This document shows, piece by piece, positions 8,523-17,675 of a stretch of 32,725 nt of DNA. The position numbers and the translations under genes are program-made. Every line of letters begins with the position of its first letter. Within the stretch, counting starts at the first letter, position 1. Location: NCBI GenBank assembly GCA_021799715.1, contig JAJYZY010000005.1, positions 1-32,725 on the forward strand, read 5' to 3'. The notes beneath the pieces were generated by a model. The model saw only the letters and a list, made by a program, of their open reading frames with translations, did no database searches and was not told the DNA's origin. The DNA is from Planctomycetota bacterium (GTDB taxonomy: Bacteria > Planctomycetota > Phycisphaerae > WQYP01).

Positions 8523-9956
8523 ATGCAAGTTAATCGACGACGCTTCATGAAAGTTTCCGCGGCTACGGCGGCGGGCACCATAGCGGGTTTGCAATCCGGC
8601 AATGGCTTCGGCAGCCCGGTACCGGCGGAAGGCCCCCATGCCGCAGGGGATATTCCGGAGCCGCGCGGCCTGAAGTTAAGCGATAACCGCCGCTTCCTGT
8701 GTGATAAAGCCACGGGTAAACCATTTTTCCTGCTGACGGATACCGCCTGGAATATCAATGCTTTAACATATAAAGACATTGATTTATATCTTCGCAACCG
8801 CAGTGCGCACCGGTTCAGCGCGTTTATGTTCACACTTAATTTTTATCCCCAGGCGCAAGCCGCCAACGCTTACGGACAGCAAGCGTATATCGGACCGGAC
8901 CGCACCGACTTGAATCCCAAATACTTCGATTATTGCGATTACATCATCCGCACGGCGGCAAAATACCGGCTCTATGCGATGGTCCTGGCCATGTGGGGTG
9001 GTATACATTCCGGAACCATGAACACCTATACGGCCGATCAACTGCATACCATCGGCCTGCGGGTGGGTGCCCGATTAAAACATCATGACAATGTGATACT
9101 CGTGGCGGGCGGAGAATCCAGTCCGCCGAACATCGCTACCCGATTTGTCAACGCGATCGGCGGCGGCTTGAAAACCGGATGCGGCGGCAGGCATCTGATA
9201 AGCGTGCATCCCTGCGGCAACCGATCCTGCTCGGAATTTTTTTCGCAATCCCCCTGGCTGGATTTTTATATGATCCAAGGCTCATCAAGCCGCCACGGGC
9301 GAGATTATGACATGACCACGTTGATCACCCACGATTACAACCTGAAAACAATCAAACCCACCATGATCGCTGAAAATTATTATGATTCGGGCACAACGCA
9401 ACCGCCGGTGCTCCAGCGTCGGGGCCTGTATCTTTCGGTATTTGCCGGTGCTTTTGGATGCGCTTACGGACATGATGCGCTGTGGCAGATGTCTCCGCAC
9501 ACCGCCCAGCGGTGGATGCTGAACGGGTGGCCGCCGGGCGTGGCAAACTGGAAAGACGCCCTCAATACGCCGGCCGTGGAACCACTTCACCACATTCGGA
9601 AACTTCTATATTCCCGACCGTATTTTTCACGCATTCCCGATCAATCGTGCATTTTGTCGAATCCGGGAAAATCCATCGCCCATCGCGTGCAGGCCACGCG
9701 TGACGGAACTGTGCACCGGGCCGATGCAACGTATATCATGGCCTATATGGCTGAACCGGCGGATGTCACGCTGAACACGCGGGCTATTTCCGGCCGGCGG
9801 CTCAACGCGTGGTGGTTTAGCCCCGCCACGGGAATCAGCAGAGCGATGAAAATGAATATACCCAATACCGGTAAACTGTCCGCAACCGGGGGGCGGCACG
9901 AACACGATGCGGTCATCGTGGTGGATGACGCGATGAAACATTACCCCCCGCCATAG
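8523..9956 (+). CDS. Secreted GH140/apiosidase-like glycoside hydrolase (DUF4038 type)
   Basis: The 477-residue protein begins with a twin-arginine signal (NRRRFMKVSAATAAGTIAGL), so it is exported folded. The mature part has the DUF4038/apiosidase TIM-barrel pattern: GKPFFLLTDTAWN, PKYFDYCDYIIRTAAKYRLY, the HHDNVILVAGGESSP strand, VHPCGNRSCSEFF, SPWLDFYMIQG, and KPTMIAENYYDSG, whose Glu is a plausible catalytic residue. The C-terminal ~90 residues (AWWFSPATG...) resemble the beta-sandwich often fused to this family. Characterised GH140 members remove apiose side chains from rhamnogalacturonan II, but the wider family is functionally mixed. ATG 8523 follows AGAGGAT. The neighbouring lyase, esterase and galactosidase genes support a pectin role. 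The exact substrate is inferred. Confidence 0.8.
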   Translation: MQVNRRRFMKVSAATAAGTIAGLQSGNGFGSPVPAEGPHAAGDIPEPRGLKLSDNRRFLCDKATGKPFFLLTDTAWNINALTYKDIDLYLRNRSAHRFSAFMFTLNFYPQAQAANAYGQQAYIGPDRTDLNPKYFDYCDYIIRTAAKYRLYAMVLAMWGGIHSGTMNTYTADQLHTIGLRVGARLKHHDNVILVAGGESSPPNIATRFVNAIGGGLKTGCGGRHLISVHPCGNRSCSEFFSQSPWLDFYMIQGSSSRHGRDYDMTTLITHDYNLKTIKPTMIAENYYDSGTTQPPVLQRRGLYLSVFAGAFGCAYGHDALWQMSPHTAQRWMLNGWPPGVANWKDALNTPAVEPLHHIRKLLYSRPYFSRIPDQSCILSNPGKSIAHRVQATRDGTVHRADATYIMAYMAEPADVTLNTRAISGRRLNAWWFSPATGISRAMKMNIPNTGKLSATGGRHEHDAVIVVDDAMKHYPPP

Positions 9957-10064
9957 CGGGTTTTCGGACATCCGGTTCATGGCACCGTGCGGCCAATGAA
10001 GCAAAGGCAGAGAGTAAATCAACGCACACTGTTTGAATTGTTTAACTCTCAAAGATTGCCTGGC

Positions 10065-11012
10065 ATGACTTCCACCACTTCACCACTGATAAGCGTCATC
10101 ATTCCAACGTTCAATCGCGCTGCGCTGCTGCCGCGCGCTATTGGCAGCGTTTTCAAACAAACATATCCCAACGTTGAATTGATCGTCGTGGATGACGGTT
10201 CAACGGATAATACCGCGCAGGTTATGGCGGAATATGGTTCAGCCGTGCGTTATATCGCGCAAAGCAATGCCGGTGCCAGTGCGGCGCGAAACCGCGGCAT
10301 TCGGGAAGCGGGTGGAACATTTGTTGCTTTTCTCGATTCCGATGACACCTGGCATCCGGAGAAACTGGCGCGACAGGCGGCTTTATTTTCCACGCCCGCC
10401 ATTGGCGCAGTACATTGCGCCATCCGCGTGAAGCATACCGAACTTGCGGGAACCAAGGGATTGTATTATCCGGGGGACTCACTGAATCTCCATGATGTGC
10501 TGGCGCTGCGGATTCCGTGGCCCACGGCCATGATGGTGCGGCGGGACATATTGGTGGAGCTGGGCGGCTTCGATGAAACGCTGGTGGCATCAGAGGATTG
10601 GGAGCTTTGCATCCGCATAGCGCAAAAATATATTCTTGCCGGAATTCCCGAAGTGCTGGCAAATTATCAGGAGGGCACGCCGGGCCACCTTTCCGGTGTA
10701 AAGAGTCGTTACACCATGGAGTGCCGCATACAGCGCCAGTATCGCCGCCTGCTGGCACAGAACTGTTCTGATTGCCGCCGATCGCTAAATATCGCCCGGC
10801 GAATCCAGCGGGATTGGCACTTTGCGCAACTCTGCGGGCTGTCCCGCAAAGCCTTTTTCGCCGGCCACTTTGCCTCATTTCTCCGCTATCGGCTCGCGGC
10901 GGCGGCTTTTGACCCCATGCGGGCGATGCGCGAAGCACCGGGCGTTATATTGAAAAATCTGTTGCAGCGCAAAGTCGCGCATTGCCCCAATACATCTCCG
11001 ATCAAATCCTGA
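10065..11012 (+). CDS. Family 2 glycosyltransferase
   Basis: A 315-residue GT-A fold transferase. ISVIIPTFNRAALLPRAIGSV begins the nucleotide-binding half, LIVVDDGSTDNT follows, AGASAARNRGIREA is typical of GT2, and FLDSDDTWHPEKL carries the metal-binding DXD motif. GGFDETLVASEDWELCIR contains the ED motif near the catalytic base. The C-terminal ~90 residues are basic and helical without a clear membrane segment. Such enzymes add sugars to surface polysaccharides or glycoproteins at the cytoplasmic face; donor and acceptor cannot be told. The start is uncertain because no candidate has a good ribosome-binding site. ATG 10065 gives the usual short lead before SVIIPTFNR, while ATG 9996 or GTG 9987 would add 23-26 residues. 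The gene ends 4 bases from the convergent GH35 gene. Confidence 0.9.
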   Translation: MTSTTSPLISVIIPTFNRAALLPRAIGSVFKQTYPNVELIVVDDGSTDNTAQVMAEYGSAVRYIAQSNAGASAARNRGIREAGGTFVAFLDSDDTWHPEKLARQAALFSTPAIGAVHCAIRVKHTELAGTKGLYYPGDSLNLHDVLALRIPWPTAMMVRRDILVELGGFDETLVASEDWELCIRIAQKYILAGIPEVLANYQEGTPGHLSGVKSRYTMECRIQRQYRRLLAQNCSDCRRSLNIARRIQRDWHFAQLCGLSRKAFFAGHFASFLRYRLAAAAFDPMRAMREAPGVILKNLLQRKVAHCPNTSPIKS

Positions 11013-11016
11013 CCGT

Positions 11017-13770
11017 TCACACCGCGCGATACTCCGCATAAACGCGGTACGGCACGACCGCAGCGCGTGAAACCGCGGTGGCTTTATCCACCGGGCGCAG
11101 GCATAAGGCCAAAACATTTTTCTTTCCGGCCGCAAGGAGCCAATTGTCCGGCATATAAAATTCACGTTGGCCGCCGTTCTGCCAGTATCGTCCCATCGGA
11201 TTGCCGTTGAGATATATAAAGCCATTTCCTGAAGCTTCCAATCGCAGGCACCAGGGCAGCCAAATATTATGTGGCACGGCCGGCATTGCAAACTCCATGC
11301 GGTACCAGGTCAGCAACGCGGGTGGGATATGGCTGTGCGAGCCAATGGCTTGTGAAGGCCACAGCGAATCGTCAAACTCGGCGCGGTGCCAGCCCCGTAC
11401 AAGCCCGGTGGGCTTTCCGGACAATAAAAGGGTTCCTTCCTGTTGTCCCCAGGCATTGGCATGGTGCAGCAACTGGGCACCGCCGATACCCCCCCAATGC
11501 CCCAGTTCCTGCACCACAATGGCAATAATATTCCGGCCGGCGTGTAATGCCTTGGCCATATCAACCGCCGTGCCGGCACCACCCATTGTCCCCATGCCCC
11601 GGCCATTAACGAACAGCCACCCGCGGCTGGATACCATGCCAAACCGCAACACGGTTTTGCCAGCGCGTAATTGCTCCGCGGTAATGTTGATCGCCGTGCG
11701 ATAAATGGCTGCTTGTCGATGGCCAATCTGATGCGGATGCAGGCTTGAAACATTTATTTTACGCCACGCGCTGTCATCGGCATTCGCGCGGATTCCGGCA
11801 AGTTCATCAATATGGCGGGGAAGTTTAATCCTCCGCATCCGCCAATCGGAAATCATATCTTCATGGGCACTGTATGGCATGATGCCGGTATTCTGAATAC
11901 CGAATTGCTCCTGCATGCCCCAGCCACTGTTGGCATGGCCTATATTTTCGTAAAGCAGCGTTGCCTCCAATCGGCCGGATACATCGCCGGATAGCGGCAA
12001 AATAGCCGGTGAACCGCTATTGGCAATTGGAAAAGCAATTTTACCGTTCACCATGGCAATCGCAGAATCCTGTCCCGCCAACGCCACAGAAAGTGCCGCG
12101 GCCCCATGTAATGCGCGGGAATCAGCCGCGATACGCGCACGATAATAACTCAATCCGCTGTCATAAACCCCCATATCCGCAAGGGATTTCCCGGCGGGTA
12201 CCGCCGTCCACCGCGTGGGGATTTCGTCCGCCTGATGCTTGACCGAACTGATTTGTACCTCCGATGGCAGATTCATCGGACGCTTGGGCAGGCGTTGCGA
12301 TTCGGGCAACCATTGAGCGCTGCGGGCATCCGCGGCATTCGCCGGCAGATACAGAATTTTAAAATCGCCCGCCGTCAAATGATATGACATGGCCATATTC
12401 CGGTCCTTGCCAACCGATATGTTCGCATTACCGCTGTGCACCCGGCCACGATCCGAATTGAAAACAAATATATATATGCCGCCATCAGGGCTGCGGCGCG
12501 CGCCGATTTGAATGCTTCTATCCGCCCCGCGGTTTTTGATCGGAATATGCGTGGCCCGCGCCAATGCCGGACCGTGTATTTTAAGCATTTCGCCGATGGC
12601 TTTTACCTTCAGCCATTTTGCCCCCACGCCGCCGCATTCGCGAATCGGCGCGCTGTAATCATACGTGGTTGCCACGTTGAGTCCGGCGCGGGAATCAAAA
12701 TTTGTACCTCCGAACAGCATGTAGTAATTTAATGCGGTCATGCCATGCTGGATGGAATAAAGGGTCAACGCGTTGATTTGCTCCGGACTGATATTATCCG
12801 GATAGTAATCCACATCCGTTTTCAGTGTGGGCTGGGCTTCCACGCTGGTGAAGTAGCCGCCCTGCATTTCCGCGGCCATCACCGGTGCATTTTTCTGCGC
12901 TGTGCGGTAATGATGGATACGATGCCCCATGGCGGGGAGTTGCCATCCGGGGTATCGATCAATGGTATCGAACACCTGACTGGCGATTTTAGCGCGGCTG
13001 CCGATGATAAAGCCCGCCAGATTGGTAAACAGCGGCACCTGTATGCCATTTTTCCAGGCCTGCTGTATTAAATCTTCAAGATGCCTCTTCTTCTGATCCA
13101 GCGGCACACCAATCAGGCCGTATTCATTTTCAACCTGAACCAGAATGACACCATGCCGGCCAACCGGCTTATGAATAATCTGATGCCCGGCTACCGTCCG
13201 GCACACACAGCGCATCCAGTGATTGGCCCATTGTGTGTACTCCGGATTATCGCTGCGCACCCACATGCCCCGATAATGCCGAGGCATTTTCGCAATTAAC
13301 CACTGCGGATAGCCGCCGGTATCCCACTCGCCGCACATGTAGGGGCCGACACGGACAACAGCATACAAGCCGAATTCCGCAGCCATGGTGAGAAACTCAT
13401 CCAACAACGCCATATTCACTTTGGAATAATCATCCGGGCCGTCGGGCATTTCCGGCTCATGGAGATTCCACGGCACATAGGTCTGCACGGTGTTAAAGCC
13501 GGCTTCTTTAATTTTTGCAAAGCGATCCCGCCACAGTTCCTTCGGACAACGGCAGTAGTGGAATGATCCGCTGTAGAGAAAAAACGGCTTATCTTCAACA
13601 AACAGGCTCATCCCATCGTAGCGGATGCGATCCGGCGCGGAAAAATGTCGCCCGGAATTGACCATGGCATAAGTAGCTCCATCGCCAAGGCTGAATCCCA
13701 GCAACCCGGTGAGTCCCGCGAGTTTGATAAACTCACGACGATTGGCTCGATTGGAATTACAGATTGTCAT
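11017..13770 (-). CDS. Tat-exported GH35 beta-galactosidase
   Basis: The 917-residue protein starts with a twin-arginine signal (NRREFIKLAGLTGLLGFSL). The TIM-barrel (about residues 50-400) has GH35 landmarks: FFLYSGSFHYCRCPKELWRD, GFNTVQTYVPWNLHEP, VRVGPYMCGEWDTGGYP, and VQVENEYGLI with acid/base E216. E301 in the AAEMQGGYF strand is the likely nucleophile. Two C-terminal regions look like galactose-binding jelly-rolls (about 590-760 and 780-900, with WLFVNGRGMGTMG and FIYLNGNPMGRYW). GH35 enzymes remove terminal beta-galactose, as on galactan or arabinogalactan side chains of rhamnogalacturonan I. ATG 13770 has AAAGGA upstream; a longer frame reaches 13797. It is the last gene of the PL4-esterase-GH35 operon, 36 bases after the esterase. 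Confidence 0.92.
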   Translation of the reverse strand: MTICNSNRANRREFIKLAGLTGLLGFSLGDGATYAMVNSGRHFSAPDRIRYDGMSLFVEDKPFFLYSGSFHYCRCPKELWRDRFAKIKEAGFNTVQTYVPWNLHEPEMPDGPDDYSKVNMALLDEFLTMAAEFGLYAVVRVGPYMCGEWDTGGYPQWLIAKMPRHYRGMWVRSDNPEYTQWANHWMRCVCRTVAGHQIIHKPVGRHGVILVQVENEYGLIGVPLDQKKRHLEDLIQQAWKNGIQVPLFTNLAGFIIGSRAKIASQVFDTIDRYPGWQLPAMGHRIHHYRTAQKNAPVMAAEMQGGYFTSVEAQPTLKTDVDYYPDNISPEQINALTLYSIQHGMTALNYYMLFGGTNFDSRAGLNVATTYDYSAPIRECGGVGAKWLKVKAIGEMLKIHGPALARATHIPIKNRGADRSIQIGARRSPDGGIYIFVFNSDRGRVHSGNANISVGKDRNMAMSYHLTAGDFKILYLPANAADARSAQWLPESQRLPKRPMNLPSEVQISSVKHQADEIPTRWTAVPAGKSLADMGVYDSGLSYYRARIAADSRALHGAAALSVALAGQDSAIAMVNGKIAFPIANSGSPAILPLSGDVSGRLEATLLYENIGHANSGWGMQEQFGIQNTGIMPYSAHEDMISDWRMRRIKLPRHIDELAGIRANADDSAWRKINVSSLHPHQIGHRQAAIYRTAINITAEQLRAGKTVLRFGMVSSRGWLFVNGRGMGTMGGAGTAVDMAKALHAGRNIIAIVVQELGHWGGIGGAQLLHHANAWGQQEGTLLLSGKPTGLVRGWHRAEFDDSLWPSQAIGSHSHIPPALLTWYRMEFAMPAVPHNIWLPWCLRLEASGNGFIYLNGNPMGRYWQNGGQREFYMPDNWLLAAGKKNVLALCLRPVDKATAVSRAAVVPYRVYAEYRAV

Positions 13771-13806
13771 GACTTGATGTCCTTTAATAAAAAGCACCAG
13801 TTGGTT

Positions 13807-15387
13807 TTATTTGGATACCTTCGCCTCAAATGGCATGGCCGGTAAGCCCGCCTTATTAATCAAATTCGGCATGGCGGTGTCATACCATCCAAAGCGGACA
13901 AATTCGGGTGCTTTAACTTTCGATGCCCGCACCACCACTTTACGGCCGACAATTTCCGCCTGTGCCGGCACGAACTTATGACTGGCCCCGGCTATTTCAA
14001 ACCAGTTCAAGGCCTTGCCGTTCCGCGAGGCCAGGCCTCCGTCAATATGAGAAAATGTCACAACCACTTTGTCGCCGTCAATAGCCATGGACTTAAACAT
14101 CGGGCTGTATGGATAAATATGTCTGAAACCATACACTTTCGCCAGGGCCAGTTGACTCAAGCGATACCCTTCCGGCCGCTTGTTCACCGGGTGTCCCTGA
14201 TTCGGGCTGTCGGCATCCTGCGTGCTGATAATGGCACAATTCGGCAAGCGCTCCGCCGCCCATTGCTGGGCCTGCCATATTTCCGGTTCCTGGAGATGAT
14301 TGCCGGAATATTGGGCATAATCAAATGGCGCAATCTGCACCAGCAGAAAAGGCATATTCCCTTCGTGCCACATTTTACGCCATGATGATATTAACGCTGA
14401 TAGATGATTGTAATAATGTAGACTTTGATTACCCACATTGTTTTCACCCTGATACCACAGCACCCCGCGAATGGCGTATGGGATCAGCGGACGGATGCGA
14501 CCATTGAAAATGGCCGTCGGGTTCTGCTTGTTTCCGGCAATGGGATCGATTGGCGGCGGGGGCGGCGGAGAAATGTGCTTCCCCGCCGCCCGCTGCACCA
14601 CAGCCACCTTCAACCATGCTTGAACGCGGCGCATATACGGTCCCAGCGCCCGCTGATATTTCGGATACCGGGCCTGCGCTGTTTTCAGCCAAAGCCATTG
14701 CGCTCGCAGCGACGGCGTCTGCCGGTACGCCATGGCGGGCAGCCACGGTTCAATGCGTGTGCCCCCCCACGCGGACTGAATTAATCCGATGGGGACGGGG
14801 AGTTTTCTCTGTAAATCTCTGCCAAAGAAATACCCAACGGCTGAAAAGCTTTGCGCTGTTTCCGGCGTACAGACATTCCACCGTCCAAGAATCCGATTCA
14901 ACACCGGAAAGTTATGGCGTGGTGTCGAAGCGGCAATGCTCGGCAAGTTAATAAGCCGGATCAGAGGATAATTGGCTTTGGCCACAGCCTGCTTGCCATG
15001 CCCACCACGAAACCAGCCATGCAGCGGATATTCCATGTTGGATTGCCCGGAGCACAACCACACCTCACCGACCAGCACATCATGGAATACGATTTGAGTT
15101 TTATTTCCCCGCACCACCAGGCTTTGCGGCTTGGCACTGGCTTTCATCGCGGCGAGACGAACCATCCAGCGGCCGGCGGCATTGGCTGTTCCGGAAACAC
15201 TCTGGCCGGCAAATTGTACCGTTATTTTTTCTCCAGCCGTCGCCTGGCCCCAAACCGGGTCCGGCATATTCCGCTGCAAGACCATGTGATTGCCAAAAAT
15301 ATTCGGCACGCTAATACCGGCAAATACCCTGCCAGCGGTCACAACCGAGACCGCCAGTGTCGCTACGATCAAAGCTTTTTTACACAT
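13807..15387 (-). CDS. Secreted SGNH acetylesterase (sialate O-acetylesterase-like)
   Basis: The 526-residue protein has a Sec signal (MCKKALIVATLAVSVVTAGR, cleavage near VFAG). After an N-terminal beta domain comes the SGNH hydrolase: VWLCSGQSNMEYPL with nucleophile S116, GLIQSAWGGT, GVLWYQGENN (block III, residues 309-317), and D401...H409 (DADSPNQGHPVNK) completing the triad. A run of six prolines (284-289) separates segments of the domain. Family members remove acetyl groups from sialic acids, xylan or pectin. Between a rhamnogalacturonan lyase and a beta-galactosidase, pectin deacetylation is the best guess. ATG 15387 follows AGGAAA, and the upstream extension to 15513 would bury the signal peptide, so it was rejected. 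Confidence 0.88.
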   Translation of the reverse strand: MCKKALIVATLAVSVVTAGRVFAGISVPNIFGNHMVLQRNMPDPVWGQATAGEKITVQFAGQSVSGTANAAGRWMVRLAAMKASAKPQSLVVRGNKTQIVFHDVLVGEVWLCSGQSNMEYPLHGWFRGGHGKQAVAKANYPLIRLINLPSIAASTPRHNFPVLNRILGRWNVCTPETAQSFSAVGYFFGRDLQRKLPVPIGLIQSAWGGTRIEPWLPAMAYRQTPSLRAQWLWLKTAQARYPKYQRALGPYMRRVQAWLKVAVVQRAAGKHISPPPPPPIDPIAGNKQNPTAIFNGRIRPLIPYAIRGVLWYQGENNVGNQSLHYYNHLSALISSWRKMWHEGNMPFLLVQIAPFDYAQYSGNHLQEPEIWQAQQWAAERLPNCAIISTQDADSPNQGHPVNKRPEGYRLSQLALAKVYGFRHIYPYSPMFKSMAIDGDKVVVTFSHIDGGLASRNGKALNWFEIAGASHKFVPAQAEIVGRKVVVRASKVKAPEFVRFGWYDTAMPNLINKAGLPAMPFEAKVSK

Positions 15388-15528
15388 AGAGCATTTCCTG
15401 AAATCAATTGCAACGGAATGTGACGGAATCACGCCGCCAGCTTCACGCGGCCGCGCCGTGGAAGCCCGCAGCCGGTTGACTGCGGCGGCAATGGCAAATC
15501 TCAAGTTAATCATGCACAGTCCCCAAGC

Positions 15529-17445
15529 TTAATGCTTTACTTGCAGGCGAATCGCGTCATAAATCACCGCTCCAACGGGCGTCGGGTGATACCGCATCTG
15601 CCGGGCATACGTTCCGGGGGCTTTGAACGCCCGCGTAAAGCCCAGTGTTATGCGGTTTAATCCGGCCTTCAGCAGATCGGCGTTAAATGTCACATAACGC
15701 ACCTGATATTTGCTGTCCTGCCCGCCGCTGCGATAGACCGCGGCACCCGACTTTGGTAAATGCAGTACGGTAATGCGGCGGCCATTAAGCGTTACCGCCA
15801 GGCCGCCTCGCGACATTAGCGTTGCGCAAAAGCCGAATGTCAGCGTTGCCTTTCCATGCTGTTGCGCGGGGAGATTGAATTTGATTGTCCAATAGGGCTT
15901 TTTGCTGTACCAGCCCCACTGCGCAAAATTCCAATCCTTCGCGGGCGTGCTGCTGCCAATGGTATACGTGACATCATCCGGAAAATTCTTCAAATATCGG
16001 ACAAAATTCCGATAATGCCGGACGTTGTTGCCGTCAAAAAATTCCCGCGCCGAACGATTCGCCACACCAATTTCCCAAAGCGTTTTGCCACGATTGGCCG
16101 GCGACCAGCGGATGGTTCCCAGATTGGTCATGCGATCGGCCCCAATGCGAATATCATGCTGGACATAATCCTGGAATTGGTTGCCCCCGCAAATGGATAA
16201 CTTGTAAACACCGGGGCGGATTTTACCTATCATAAAGCGACCGCCGGGTTTCACTTTGGTCCAGTAATTGTATCCTCGCCCCTGCAAGGCCCAGTCCGTA
16301 TTGCCATTGCCGCTTATAATCGCCCACGCTCCGGCCGGATTGTGCCCATTGGTCATGCGGACAACGCCTTCCACGCTGCCGCGGGCCAGGGGGTAATCAG
16401 CGCTATGCAGCCACCGGAATGGAGCCTCCGCTCGCTGTTGCCGCGCCACCTCACGCGCCTGATGATACATCCCCATTAATGATGGACCATTGTTGACATA
16501 TACAAAAATCGGCCCGAAGAATTTCGTCCAGTTATCAGCGCGATGCACGCGCACGGCCACTTCGCCAAAATGAGCGCCGTCGATCATGGCGAGAATATTA
16601 TTCTTGGCCAGCCGGTCGCCGACATGCTGCTGATGCACGGTTAACTCCTGCCGCAGCGGTCCGCCGTTGAAAAACCCCGTGCTTGGCCACGTCATCCAAA
16701 GGCCGGTGTCGTGCCCCGCCAAACCGTAGCAGAGGAATTGATAATTAAACAGGCAGTAATCGTACTTGCACCATATCTGATGATTAGACAACAAATACGT
16801 CACATCCTGTATTTTCTGCAAAATGCGTTCCTCGGGCAGCACGCCCATCAACGGCGACTGCACGGCATATTTGTCCACCGCCCAGTGGGTGAATACGGAA
16901 TGTCCATCCGCCGCCTTAATGACAAAGCGTGTTTGGGCAATGGAGCCTCCCGGCGTACCGGCTTGATGATGATAAATAACCCACGCATAAAAGCCGCTCT
17001 GCCCCCGGCGCAACTCAAAATGCGCCTGTATCGAAAATGGAAACCAGAAAGATGGTGCCGCGTTCAAAATCACTTCCGCGGATTGATTCCCATGCCGAAT
17101 CACACGGCAACCACGGCCCGTCAGCGGCACAAAATAACTTCTGCGCCGCGGTGCGCCGGCCAAATGACGCGGCTTACGCAAACGCCCCCCGTTGGCATCA
17201 AAATACATTCCGATATCGGTGTTCAGCAGTTCCAGATGTCGCCCCCCCATCTCATCAATGATCGACGTGATGCGGGCACGCGGCTTGGAAAACGTCAATT
17301 GGATGAGACCATTGTTCAAAATAATGTCGGTGCGATTTTGCTGCACCGTAACGCCCATTGCTTGCGCACGAACAACTCCATTGCCGCACAAAACGACGAC
17401 CATTAACGATAACAGCAACGAACAAACCGTGACGAATCGATTCAT
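15529..17445 (-). CDS. Secreted PL4-type rhamnogalacturonan lyase
   Basis: This 638-residue protein starts with a Sec signal (LLLSLMVVVLCGNGVVRAQA). It shows the three-part PL4 architecture: an N-terminal beta-sandwich catalytic domain (INNGLI-like ILNNGLIQLTFSK, then CKYDYCLFNYQFLCYGLAGH), a fibronectin-III-like middle domain (RGSVEGVVRMTNG and FMIGKIRPGVYKLSI), and a C-terminal carbohydrate-binding-like jelly roll (NFAQWGWYSKKPYWTIKFNL ... LNRITLGFTRAF). PL4 enzymes cut the rhamnose-galacturonic acid backbone of rhamnogalacturonan I by beta-elimination. The KYDY lysine is a candidate catalytic residue by analogy with the fungal enzyme. ATG 17445 has CGGAG about 10 bases upstream. It heads the operon PL4 - esterase - GH35. 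Confidence 0.88.
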   Translation of the reverse strand: MNRFVTVCSLLLSLMVVVLCGNGVVRAQAMGVTVQQNRTDIILNNGLIQLTFSKPRARITSIIDEMGGRHLELLNTDIGMYFDANGGRLRKPRHLAGAPRRRSYFVPLTGRGCRVIRHGNQSAEVILNAAPSFWFPFSIQAHFELRRGQSGFYAWVIYHHQAGTPGGSIAQTRFVIKAADGHSVFTHWAVDKYAVQSPLMGVLPEERILQKIQDVTYLLSNHQIWCKYDYCLFNYQFLCYGLAGHDTGLWMTWPSTGFFNGGPLRQELTVHQQHVGDRLAKNNILAMIDGAHFGEVAVRVHRADNWTKFFGPIFVYVNNGPSLMGMYHQAREVARQQRAEAPFRWLHSADYPLARGSVEGVVRMTNGHNPAGAWAIISGNGNTDWALQGRGYNYWTKVKPGGRFMIGKIRPGVYKLSICGGNQFQDYVQHDIRIGADRMTNLGTIRWSPANRGKTLWEIGVANRSAREFFDGNNVRHYRNFVRYLKNFPDDVTYTIGSSTPAKDWNFAQWGWYSKKPYWTIKFNLPAQQHGKATLTFGFCATLMSRGGLAVTLNGRRITVLHLPKSGAAVYRSGGQDSKYQVRYVTFNADLLKAGLNRITLGFTRAFKAPGTYARQMRYHPTPVGAVIYDAIRLQVKH

Positions 17446-17474
17446 AAGTACAATCTCCGAAGGGGATGAACCAG

Positions 17475-17648
17475 TTAATGGATTTGCTGTTGCCAGGCCG
17501 CAGCGATCATGGATAACCGGCCGACTTCAGGGCGGCAAAACCATTGCGCCATAACTTCCGCAACATTGCGCAACGCTTGAAAATCCTCTGACAATCCATC
17601 CGCGCATAGCTTATACAGCGCTGGCGAATTTGCCGCAATGGACTTTCG
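17475..17648 (-). other. Possible leader ORF or gene fragment before PL4
   Basis: A frame open from just after a TGA at 17649-17651 to a TAA at 17475-17477 reads like a helical protein (ALYKLCADGLSEDFQALR, then EVMAQWFCRPEVGRLSM). It has no upstream ATG; possible starts are TTG 17594 or ATT 17639. It lies inside the predicted 5' UTR of the PL4 operon, 29 bases before the PL4 start codon. It may be a leader peptide, the remnant of a lost gene, or chance. Confidence 0.2.
17610..17638 (-). promoter_or_regulatory. Promoter of the pectin-degradation operon
   Basis: On the minus strand TTGCGG (17633-17638) is followed 17 bases later by TATAAG (17610-17615), a 5/6 match at -10 and a weak -35. The weak -35 with repeats directly upstream suggests an activator-dependent promoter. 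Transcription would start near 17603, leaving a 5' UTR of about 157 bases. Confidence 0.4.
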
Positions 17649-17675
17649 TCACATAAAGTTGTACTTTTGTCACAT
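17642..17675. repeat. Tandem 13-bp direct repeats, 21-bp period (putative operator)
   Basis: ACTTTCGTCACAT (17642-17654) and ACTTTTGTCACAT (17663-17675) differ at one base and repeat every 21 bp, two helical turns. In the direction of the pectin operon they read ATGTGACRAAAGT and lie just upstream of the -35, centred near -45 and -66. This is typical for a dimeric activator that binds direct repeats, such as an AraC-type protein or response regulator. The regulator itself is not identified in the window. Confidence 0.5.
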
